Shown piece by piece: positions 46,188-53,461 of a stretch of DNA of 64,000 nt. The stretch's first letter is position 1. Every line of letters begins with the position of its first letter. The translations under genes were made by a program, and so were the position numbers. This DNA comes from Holophagae bacterium (GTDB lineage Bacteria > Acidobacteriota > Holophagae > Acanthopleuribacterales > Acanthopleuribacteraceae), in NCBI GenBank assembly GCA_030429565.1, contig JAUIFE010000035.1, positions 1 through 64,000 of the forward strand, in the 5' to 3' direction. The notes beneath the pieces are model-generated. The model did no database searches, was not told the origin of the DNA, and saw only the letters and a program-made list of their open reading frames with translations.

Positions 46188-47228
46188 CTACAGGAGGAAG
46201 GCGGCCTTCCCTGCCTGAACACCACAGACCCACTTTTGGCCCATTCGGGTCGCGGCTTCCTTCATATGTGCTTCTGTGCCCGCAGCAACGGAAAAAAGTG
46301 AACCGAATCGTCTTGCACTGTCGAGCCAACGATTAGGGTTTACAGACAACCGAATCAGAATTGGTGGCAAATGGTCTGGTATCACCCCTCTTTTTCCTTC
46401 GACAATCCGCCTCCCTGTCCAGTCTAAGATTTCGAGGTAACTTGGCAGGTCTATAGCCATAAAACCGCGACGCTGACTGTTACTTTCCAAGGGGCAAAGC
46501 CACTGATCACAGGTCGCATCAGGCCGACACGGCCCTGGTCGTTCACCAGAACTTGGCCTGTCGCCTTCTTGGGTCGCTTGACGTGCACGATACCCGCGAA
46601 TTCGCTCCTCTGCGGATGTAAACAGGCTTTCTTCTGGAACTTCCGCAATCCCTGCACGTATCGGGTTGAGGTCTACATAAACCAAGCAGGTCAAAACAGC
46701 TGCATCATCCAAAAGCGCCGTACTTTTGAAACGACTCTCCCAAAACCTGCCCCCGCAATCGTCTTCAGCATTTGCTTTCCGTGAAATGTATTCCTTTAAA
46801 CATTTCATAAGCCAGGAAATAGATGACAAACGCTGCCGCAATTGGTTGATTCGAAACGCATCAGCGACCAAAGCCGTCACTTCTTCGTCTGACGGCTCAA
46901 GCGGCAATCCAAGGGCGTCACGGCGCTTTGGATAAAGTAACAACCATCGCCGCGCTACATCCTGTGTAGAAGCAGCTTTTGCCAAATCAGGCCGATTCCT
47001 AAGAATCACATGTAGATGATTGTCCATTACGGCGTATCCGCCCACGTCGATAAGAAAAACTTTCGCCAAGAACACCAGACGCTGATGGATCCAACCCTTG
47101 CGATATTCGTAACATTTTCCAGTGACCGGATCTTGCCCGTGAAGAAAGGCTCGCCGAACGCAGCGGGAAACGCAATGATAGGTGCCTTCAACCTGATCGT
47201 TGATTAGAAGTGAACGAGGACGTGTCAT
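46188..47228 (-). CDS. REP-associated tyrosine transposase (RAYT, Y1/IS200-like)
   Basis: 346 residues; GGAGG lies 7 nt before ATG 47228. The Y1 transposase domain shows GTYHCVSRCVRRAFLHG, the HUH motif in VMDNHLHVILR, the helix with the likely nucleophilic Tyr in LKEYISRKA, and the family phrase RFWESRFKSTALLDD...YVDLNPIRAGI. RAYT proteins are single-copy, domesticated relatives of IS200/IS605 transposases that cut and join at REP hairpins as single strands. This one is larger than the usual 150-200 residues, with an insert between the two motifs and a C-terminal extension of about 100 residues (RGFMAIDLPSYLEILDWTG). The gene lies between two repeat arrays and its surroundings are visibly AT-richer than the neighbours, suggesting acquired origin. 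Confidence 0.9.
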   Translation of the reverse strand: MTRPRSLLINDQVEGTYHCVSRCVRRAFLHGQDPVTGKCYEYRKGWIHQRLVFLAKVFLIDVGGYAVMDNHLHVILRNRPDLAKAASTQDVARRWLLLYPKRRDALGLPLEPSDEEVTALVADAFRINQLRQRLSSISWLMKCLKEYISRKANAEDDCGGRFWESRFKSTALLDDAAVLTCLVYVDLNPIRAGIAEVPEESLFTSAEERIRGYRARQATQEGDRPSSGERPGPCRPDATCDQWLCPLESNSQRRGFMAIDLPSYLEILDWTGRRIVEGKRGVIPDHLPPILIRLSVNPNRWLDSARRFGSLFSVAAGTEAHMKEAATRMGQKWVCGVQAGKAAFLL

Positions 47229-47620
47229 GAGGTGGCCTCCAAATATTTCGGATCAGGGCACCTGGCAATATATAACCCAGGATAAGAAACTCAAGCTTTT
47301 CCAAATATTTCCTCATTAAAATTTTCATTTTCCACCCCTGGCAGTTCTCCTGACCGTGGTTTACCTTGTCGAGCCCCCTTTCTCCATTGATACCTGTTCC
47401 TTTTTTGCTGATCTGTCGACTATCATCAGAAGGCTTTCTTATTGATACCGAAATTTCAATAATCGGCCGCCAATATTTATTAATTTCAAAAGTGGGGTTC
47501 TGTCGAGTCACCCTAAGGAAAAGACTTCCTTGAAAGTCAGTCCTGCGCTGCCGGCATCCCGCTCTCGCCCCTGTAAACCTTTTTGGATCAAAAACATGTG
47601 TACCCAGGTGTTTTCTTCAG
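47229..47620. other. AT-rich leader of the RAYT gene
   Basis: About 390 bases with no convincing gene; a 107-codon minus-strand frame has no ribosome site. AT-richer than the rest of the window. Confidence 0.5.
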
Positions 47621-47909
47621 GCTTAAAGACGTGCGTGTCCTGGCATTTCCTTTTCAGGCTTAAAGACGTGCGTGTCCTGGCATTTCCTTGGCATTTCCAT
47701 CCCAAAGACGTGCGTGTCCTGGCATTTCCTGGCATTTCCTGGCATTTCTTTTCCCAAAGACGTGCGTGTCCTGGCATTTGAAAGACGTGCGTGTCCTGGC
47801 ATTTCTCCAAAGACGTGCGTGTCCTGGCATTTCCTGGCATTTCCTGGCATTTCTTTTCCCAAAGACGTGCGTGTCCTGGCATTTGAAAGACGTGCGTGTC
47901 CTGGCATTT
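47621..47909 (+). repeat. Right repeat array: eight core copies plus decamer satellites
   Basis: The 24-bp core begins AAAGACGTGC and ends TCCTGGCATTT. It occurs at 47625, 47662, 47704, 47756, 47781, 47809, 47861 and 47886. Between cores lie one to three CTGGCATTTC units. A block of about 100 bases (47703 to 47803) is repeated 105 bases further on. The core shares GTGTCCTGGC(A/T)TTT with the left array but in opposite orientation, so the two arrays face outward from the RAYT gene. The array ends in the coding end of the 47912 gene. Confidence 0.92.
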
Positions 47910-47911
47910 GC

Positions 47912-49312
47912 TCAGGCGTCGGCGCTGGGCCGGTGTGGGGTATCAGTTGGTAACCTGGGTTTTTCACTGGGTTCCAGTGTTCCGCCGTTTAATGCGACGG
48001 GGCTGAGCGCACCGTTGTGCTCATCGGGTTGAACCGGCGACAGTGCGCCCCTCTCGTCCGGGATTCCCAGCTTTTCGCGCAAGCTTAGAAAGGCGGCATC
48101 GCAGGCGGCGCGGGTTCGCCCCTTTTTCTCTCGGCGCAATCTGTTTAAGGCGATCATGGCGGCTTGGTTGCCGTGTACGCCGAGTTGCGCCGCCGCAGCC
48201 CGTTGGGCGAGCTTTGGAGCATCGCTGAGAACTTCGATGAGGAAATCAATGATGTCGGCCTGGTCTTTTACACAGAGGGCGGTCAGTGGTGCCGGGTCGG
48301 TGGGATTGTCCCGAAACAGGGTGATGAGGTCGGGGTTGTAGGCCGGCGCGGGATAAGCGGCCATCACCGAAATCACGGCTTGGCGACCCTGGTTCACCTG
48401 CAACAAGGGTTGCAATATGGTGATACGCCGCTCGGGTGTGTGACGCTCAAGCAGCCAGCGGAGCGGTTTCTCAAATGCGTCATAGGTCTCGATTTTGTCC
48501 ACAAGCTTTCTGACTTGATTAAGCCGATCCAGCATGGCTTTGTCCAATGACGCGCCCTGGTCGAGTTGAAACCACAGGTATTCGAGACTGCTGTCGCCCT
48601 GTTTGTCCGTTTGGGGAAACACCGGATCATTACTACTTTTTGGACGGAGCAACCAGGCTTCCAAAGCGCGGCGACGAAAACCAACCGGCTCAAACGGGGC
48701 CAACCTTTTCGGGAACCCCTTCAACGTGTCCGCGTTCAAAAGACGGACCAAAAGCGCGCGCACTTGGTGTTGCAAGATCGGCCACTCATCGGGCAGCCGG
48801 CTCAGCGCCGCCAGTCCGTCGAGTTCGCTGTCAACCAAAACAAGGGTAAGGTTTTTGCCGGAAATTAAGAACTCGTGACGATCCAAAAAGGCACGTGTCG
48901 GTGGGTCGAGAAAGTGGTAAGCCGCCGGCTCGTTGCCCCAGAAGGTACACTTTAGGTCGCGAATCCCATGTTCATTCTCTAGGTCGTCCCTTCTCTCTCG
49001 GGGTCGTTCGTTTGTTGCGTCGAAAGCGAAGGCACTCATCTCCTCATCGCCGCTGATGCGCAAGATCAGCGCGCGCCTTCCGGGGTTACGTTGGCGGCGG
49101 AGAAAGTAATCGGATTCCTCGACCAAACAGGCTTGGTAACCGCGCAAAAATGGGAAAGGGGTACCGATGGTTGGCAGGGCCGGTGCTATTTTCGCTAAGC
49201 GTCGCTTCCATAGCGGCGTGATGAACCATTTATGGGTGGCGCTTGGCAAAATGCATAAAAAAATACCGACGACGGCTGCCACGGCGACCGTGATTAACAA
49301 ATCCACAAACAT
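47912..49312 (-). CDS. Membrane-anchored HEAT-like paralogue 3 with GALSPV tail
   Basis: 466 residues from ATG 49312, starting 4 nt after the stop of the upstream paralogue, so co-transcribed and probably coupled. One N-terminal membrane helix (about 5-25: LLITVAVAAVVGIFLCIL) is followed by a beta-rich domain. Its conserved core includes FLDRHEFLISGKNLTLVLVDSELD, shared with the two other paralogues. The C-terminal third is alpha-solenoid, HEAT-like (about 300-430). The tail contains repeated motifs GALSPVQPDE, GALSPVAL and GGTLEPSE. The last codons abut the right repeat array. Bases 48249-48441 are identical to the truncated copy at 44912-45104. Function unknown; an inner-membrane-tethered cytoplasmic or periplasmic scaffold is possible. 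Confidence 0.82.
   Translation of the reverse strand: MFVDLLITVAVAAVVGIFLCILPSATHKWFITPLWKRRLAKIAPALPTIGTPFPFLRGYQACLVEESDYFLRRQRNPGRRALILRISGDEEMSAFAFDATNERPRERRDDLENEHGIRDLKCTFWGNEPAAYHFLDPPTRAFLDRHEFLISGKNLTLVLVDSELDGLAALSRLPDEWPILQHQVRALLVRLLNADTLKGFPKRLAPFEPVGFRRRALEAWLLRPKSSNDPVFPQTDKQGDSSLEYLWFQLDQGASLDKAMLDRLNQVRKLVDKIETYDAFEKPLRWLLERHTPERRITILQPLLQVNQGRQAVISVMAAYPAPAYNPDLITLFRDNPTDPAPLTALCVKDQADIIDFLIEVLSDAPKLAQRAAAAQLGVHGNQAAMIALNRLRREKKGRTRAACDAAFLSLREKLGIPDERGALSPVQPDEHNGALSPVALNGGTLEPSEKPRLPTDTPHRPSADA
48249..48441. repeat. 193-bp identical repeat, right copy
   Basis: Identical to 44912-45104. Here the gene continues upstream in the normal way; in the left copy the array begins at the equivalent boundary. 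Confidence 0.92.
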
Positions 49313-49316
49313 GGCC

Positions 49317-50714
49317 TTAGTCCCTTGCCGAGCAACCGGCCGGCGTCGGTGGGGATTGAACCGGCGTCAAGGCCTGAGTGCGCGTGTCGGCTTGGCTGAG
49401 CGCGCCGGTGTTTCCTTCGGGTTTTACCGGCGACAGGGCACCCGGTTCATGGTAACCGGCGAAGCGCTCGCGCAGGCGCAGGGCGGCTTCCTTGAAAACG
49501 GTAGCGTTTTGCGGGCTCATGGTGGGTGCGATCTGCTCCAGTACCACCATCGCCTCGCCGTTACCGACCTCGCCGAGACGGCGCGCCGCTTCCACTTGGG
49601 CTTGGAACCGGCCGGTGCGCAGGATCCCGATCAGAAAGCGAATCGTTTTGTCGCAGCCTTCGTCGACGATGGCACGCAGCAGGTTTGCATTGTTTGCACC
49701 GCGTTTATAAGCGGCCATGATCATCGCGTTGTCGCAGGCTTCGGGGAAGTCGACGAGAACCTTAGCCACAGCACTTTGACGTTCTGGCAGATATATAACC
49801 GTCCGCATCACATCCCGACGTTTTTTTGGGGAAAGGCGTTGTAATAGATTGCGCAAGTTTTGGGCGAACGGGTCTTGCGCTGGATCACTCAGATCGGTGT
49901 TGACCGTGCTGGACAATTTGACCTGTGCGAGCCCATCAATATGTTCGCCGCGGTCCAGCCGAAACCAAATCATTTCCGGCGTGGTTGTGGCTCTTTTGGG
50001 CGGCACGGGGATGGCTGCATGGCTTGGCTGCGGCGATGTTTGCCACCAAGCGTCCAAGGCGCGCTGTCGCAGAGCGGCGGGTTCGTCGGCGGCAAAACGT
50101 TTGGTGAAATCGTGGGTGCGGTTGGCCCCCGATAGTTGTCGCACCATGGCGCGCAGGTGTTCCAACCGGCAGTCAAGCTCGGCCAGTTGGGTGATGGTCC
50201 GATAACTGTCGAACGCGCTGTCAGCCAGGACCAGGCACAATTGGCGTTCTTCAACGGAAAACTCGTGTCTATCGAGAAAGATGCGTCTCTCGGCGTTGAG
50301 CATGGCATAAAACGTAACCTGATCGCCGGTAACCGGGGCGCGTGTATCCAACTGGTCAGGCGCGTTGTACGGCCGGCCGCCGTGGGCTGGGGCGTGCCGG
50401 TAGCTGTAAACCCGAAAGGGAAAAGCCGGCTTTGTTTCATCCGCAACAATGGTTATGACCAGGGCGCGGGTGCCGGCGCGTCGTTTGCGGCCCAATATGT
50501 GGGGGCCGGTTAAGGTCATGGTTGCCTGGTAGCCTGGCAAAAATGGAAAAGGCTGATTAAGCCGAATGCCTTTGGTGGGGAGTCGGCGCAGGCGGCGGCC
50601 AAGTAAGTAGCCGAACCAAGGGGGTTTGACAAGCACGAAGCCAATCCAACAGAGCGTTGGTATCGCCCAGACGCTCAGCAGCAGCCAAGGCAGTATGTCG
50701 AGATGGACCATCAT
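49317..50714 (-). CDS. Membrane-anchored HEAT-like paralogue 2 with GALSPV tail
   Basis: 465 residues from ATG 50714 (AAGGAG 9 nt upstream), 21 nt after the stop of paralogue 1. Same plan: a membrane helix at about 7-30 (WLLLSVWAIPTLCWIGFVLV), a beta-rich domain with IFLDRHEFSVEERQLCLVLADSAFD, an alpha-solenoid segment (about 290-420) and a tail with GALSPVKPEG, GALSQADT and QALTPVQSP. The beta core around DRHEF...LVLADS is the best conserved part of the family, and the anchor sequence is variable. Likely the same compartment and perhaps the same complex as its neighbours. No catalytic motif recognised. Confidence 0.82.
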   Translation of the reverse strand: MMVHLDILPWLLLSVWAIPTLCWIGFVLVKPPWFGYLLGRRLRRLPTKGIRLNQPFPFLPGYQATMTLTGPHILGRKRRAGTRALVITIVADETKPAFPFRVYSYRHAPAHGGRPYNAPDQLDTRAPVTGDQVTFYAMLNAERRIFLDRHEFSVEERQLCLVLADSAFDSYRTITQLAELDCRLEHLRAMVRQLSGANRTHDFTKRFAADEPAALRQRALDAWWQTSPQPSHAAIPVPPKRATTTPEMIWFRLDRGEHIDGLAQVKLSSTVNTDLSDPAQDPFAQNLRNLLQRLSPKKRRDVMRTVIYLPERQSAVAKVLVDFPEACDNAMIMAAYKRGANNANLLRAIVDEGCDKTIRFLIGILRTGRFQAQVEAARRLGEVGNGEAMVVLEQIAPTMSPQNATVFKEAALRLRERFAGYHEPGALSPVKPEGNTGALSQADTRTQALTPVQSPPTPAGCSARD

Positions 50715-50735
50715 TTTGGGTTGCTCCTTCGCGGC

Positions 50736-52082
50736 TTAGGTCGGGCTGTTTTCGTGGGGAACGGGTGAAACCTCACCGCCCTGTTCTTCGGCCTTACTGA
50801 GCGCCCCAGTTGGGGTGTCATGTTGAACCGGGCTGAGCGCACCGACGTTTTGTTCGTCACGCGTGCCGAGCCGCTGCAGGAGTCGCGCGTAGGCGCGCTC
50901 AATCGTAGCGCTGCCCAGCATGCGGACCTCCCGGCGCGCCACGTTTAGCGCGTTTAAGGCGGTGCGATCACCGTATTCGGCGAGTTGTTTGGCCGCTTCT
51001 TCCTTGGCGGCGCGGCGGCCGTTGCGCACCACTTCCACCAAAAAAGCAATCACCTGTGGTTGTTCGGCCACACTTAAAAAGCGTAAAAGATGGGTCAAGT
51101 CCGGCGCGGCTTGGTAGGCCGCCATGAGGGCGTCATTCATGATCGGGTTTTGAAAATCGGTCAATACGTCGCCAATTTCTTTGGTTAAGGCCGGCGCCTG
51201 CAGCAGCGCGCTCATGAGCTCCTGGCGACCTTCCGCTGTTTTCCGTTTAAAAACCATGCGCAGCAGATTCTTGATGTGGGCGACTTCGGTGGGTTTATCG
51301 GCGTCGGCGTATAACAAGGTGCCCAGCTCGTTTGCCTCGGGCATGCGGCCGCAATCAAGCGCGACCCATAACCATTCGACTGTGGCCGGCTCGTTGACCG
51401 GTTGCAACGTTTCGGGGGTGATCTGTTTGCGGAAATCGCCGCTAAACCAATCGGCGAGCGCGCGGCGACGCATGGTGCCGGGCTGATTCTCGCTCAGAAC
51501 GGCCAAAAAGGCGTCGGCGTGGTGCGGCGCACGCAGCCGTGTGATTAATTCGGTTAGCGGTTCGATCTCCGTTTCGAGTTGCGGCACCACTTCAGCGATT
51601 TTGGCGGGAAGATCGTAGCGGCTGTCGAGCAAGGCGACGGTCACGCGGCGCGCTTCGATGGTGACTTCGTGGTGACTCAGCCAAATGCGCATGTCGCGGC
51701 TCATCAGCGACCAAAAGGCAAGCAGATCACCGTCACGCGGGGTATCCATGTCGAGCTGATCGTGGGGACCACCGACGATGGTGCGGCTGGAGCGCGAGCG
51801 GTGGGTGGTCAGGGTGATTGGCAGAGGGGGCAAACCCTTGTTAAGCGTGACTTCGACCGTCAGACAGAGGCGGCTGCCCGAAGAATCGTGGCGTTCTTCT
51901 TTAAACACCTTGGTAGACACGCCCGGCATCAAGGGAAAGGTTCGGCCTGGTTGGATTTTTTGGTTTTCGGGGAGCTGCGATAAATGATAATCCAGCCGTT
52001 CCTTTGAAATAGCCGGCCGGGCGATCTGGTGAATCACCAAGGCAAGGGCGCCAATGAAAACAAGTCCAATAAAAGCAGTCAT
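50736..52082 (-). CDS. Membrane-anchored HEAT-like paralogue 1 with GALSPV tail
   Basis: 448 residues from ATG 52082, chosen because AGGA precedes it by 6 nt; an ATG at 52112 adds 10 residues. Membrane helix about 2-22 (TAFIGLVFIGALALVIHQIA). The beta-rich domain contains RIWLSHHEVTIEARRVTVALLDSRYD, corresponding to DRHEF in the other two, and is followed by a HEAT-like array. The tail holds GALSPVQHDTPTGALSKAEEQGGEVSPVPHEN, three motifs about 15 residues apart. First gene of the three-gene minus-strand operon; a long gap upstream contains its promoter. Divergent from the natural-product genes. Confidence 0.82.
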   Translation of the reverse strand: MTAFIGLVFIGALALVIHQIARPAISKERLDYHLSQLPENQKIQPGRTFPLMPGVSTKVFKEERHDSSGSRLCLTVEVTLNKGLPPLPITLTTHRSRSSRTIVGGPHDQLDMDTPRDGDLLAFWSLMSRDMRIWLSHHEVTIEARRVTVALLDSRYDLPAKIAEVVPQLETEIEPLTELITRLRAPHHADAFLAVLSENQPGTMRRRALADWFSGDFRKQITPETLQPVNEPATVEWLWVALDCGRMPEANELGTLLYADADKPTEVAHIKNLLRMVFKRKTAEGRQELMSALLQAPALTKEIGDVLTDFQNPIMNDALMAAYQAAPDLTHLLRFLSVAEQPQVIAFLVEVVRNGRRAAKEEAAKQLAEYGDRTALNALNVARREVRMLGSATIERAYARLLQRLGTRDEQNVGALSPVQHDTPTGALSKAEEQGGEVSPVPHENSPT

Positions 52083-52545
52083 AAAGTTTCCTATATAAAA
52101 ATGAACGTTCATAGAGCAGGGGAAATTGAACCTAAGAGGCGCGATAAGAGCGAGAGGGTTTGGCTAAAGATCTGGAGCGAATGGGTTTGAAAAAAGCGGA
52201 CCGGGGCCGCGCTCGGCTCGCACCCGTTGGGTGCGGTGAGCATTTTTACAGGCCGTTGCAGCCCAGATATTTAGCTAAAACCTCCGCGACTTATGGCGTT
52301 TCTTAGGTTGAGGCTAAGGTGGATAAAGCCGCGATGGGAAAGGCGTGATGTACCACCGAAACGGGTAAAACAGGGTCGGTCAAAAATGGGCTTGAAGCGG
52401 CATTCTGGATTCATTAGGATGAGGGTTATCGCGTGCGGACAATTTATTGAGTCAGACGTTTTTTACGCGTGAGGGGCGGCGATAAACGGTGGCGACTTTC
52501 TTTTGCCCGCTCAATTTTCGACTTTTTATTAAACCAAGGAACACT
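52083..52545. other. Divergent intergenic region between the HEAT-like operon and the NRPS locus
   Basis: About 460 bases without a gene. Contains the hairpin GCACCC-GTT-GGGTGC (52220-52234) next to a dispersed repeat copy (52240-52268). Promoters for both directions should lie here but I cannot pick them with confidence. Confidence 0.5.
52240..52268 (+). repeat. Dispersed intergenic repeat, copy 3
   Basis: Reads GCATTTTTACAGGCCG then TTGCAGCCCAGAT. Resembles the copies at 11125-11155 and 28732-28761; directly follows a small GC-rich hairpin. Confidence 0.5.
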
Positions 52546-53457
52546 ATGACTGCCAAGCCGACTCCAGCCTCGCGGTTCAATTTACAGCCAGGCGACGTGA
52601 TTTCTTATTCCGCCGGTAGCACGCAAACCGGACCGGAGGGTTTCCGAAAATTGGGCGGCGGCGCCAATCCGCTGGCCGAGGTGCTGCAGCGCCGGCCCGA
52701 CATCGCCGTCCATTTTGTCAACGGCACCGTGGTGGTGGTGAACGCTTATCCGGCCGCGCTGGGTACCTTTTCGTTTGGCGTCACCATCGATACCTATCTT
52801 AGCCCGCGCGTGCTGACGCGGGCGCTGCAATTGGCCGCCGCCGATCAGCACCCGACGGTGTTGACGGGGCAACCGCTGTTCCTTGCCGATGCTTTGCTCA
52901 AACATCTAGACGGCGGGTTTGCCTTGCCGTCGACGCTGTTGTTGTCGCTGGGTGGGTACGCCATGCCCGCCGGCTTGGAGCAGTTGCTGCGCGACCTGCT
53001 GGCACCGGTGGTGGAACACCTGTTTATCCTGCAGTTTTTCGGCGCGGCCGAGGTTGATGCCGGCTGTTTTATGGGCTGGTCGCGCACCGCCGCCGGCGAG
53101 GTGATTTACCTACCGCGCTCCGATGTGCGCGTGGCGCTGGAAGGCGATCGCCTTGCCATCGGGTTAAGCGCCGCCCCCGACGAACCTCTGTTCGCTACCG
53201 GCGATCAGGCGCGACAAGAAGGCGAGGGCTACGTGATTTGGAACGACCGCCGCCTGCATCCCGAAGTCGGCGCCGCCTTGGCCGGCTGGGACGACACGGC
53301 TTGGCGCCGGCGCACCGGTTACGTGGTGCGCACGTCCGACGGGCTCGCCATTCAGTTGCGTGAGGGCGTGACCGTGGCCGAAGCCGGCGAGTTGGATTTT
53401 TACGATTTTGGCAAGCACCATGGCTTTTCATGGCTGAACAAACCCTATTGGAGATAA
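52546..53457 (+). CDS. Short protein resembling adenylate-forming (ANL) enzymes
   Basis: 303 residues from ATG 52546 (AAGGA 6 nt upstream). Residues 16-30 (GDVISYSAGSTQTGPEG) resemble the A3 phosphate-binding loop of ANL enzymes, S/TGSTGxPKG. Then LLSLGGYAMPAGLEQLLRDLL resembles the A4-A5 area (LLLGGExLPxxLxxxLR), followed by QFFGAAEVDAGCF in place of YG.TE...G. LFATGDQARQEGEGYVIW resembles the A7 motif (YRTGDLxRxxxDGxL). The N-terminal third and the C-terminal subdomain of a normal 500-residue enzyme are missing, so activity is doubtful without a partner. It is 4 nt from, and co-transcribed with, the acyltransferase gene and lies upstream of the NRPS. It might supply or load the starter acyl group; that is inference. 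Confidence 0.55.
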   Translation: MTAKPTPASRFNLQPGDVISYSAGSTQTGPEGFRKLGGGANPLAEVLQRRPDIAVHFVNGTVVVVNAYPAALGTFSFGVTIDTYLSPRVLTRALQLAAADQHPTVLTGQPLFLADALLKHLDGGFALPSTLLLSLGGYAMPAGLEQLLRDLLAPVVEHLFILQFFGAAEVDAGCFMGWSRTAAGEVIYLPRSDVRVALEGDRLAIGLSAAPDEPLFATGDQARQEGEGYVIWNDRRLHPEVGAALAGWDDTAWRRRTGYVVRTSDGLAIQLREGVTVAEAGELDFYDFGKHHGFSWLNKPYWR

Positions 53458-53461
53458 AACC

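Noticed and set aside
47508..47967. Genes inside the right repeat array
   Set aside because: Same reason: open frames follow the repeat period on both strands with no start signals.
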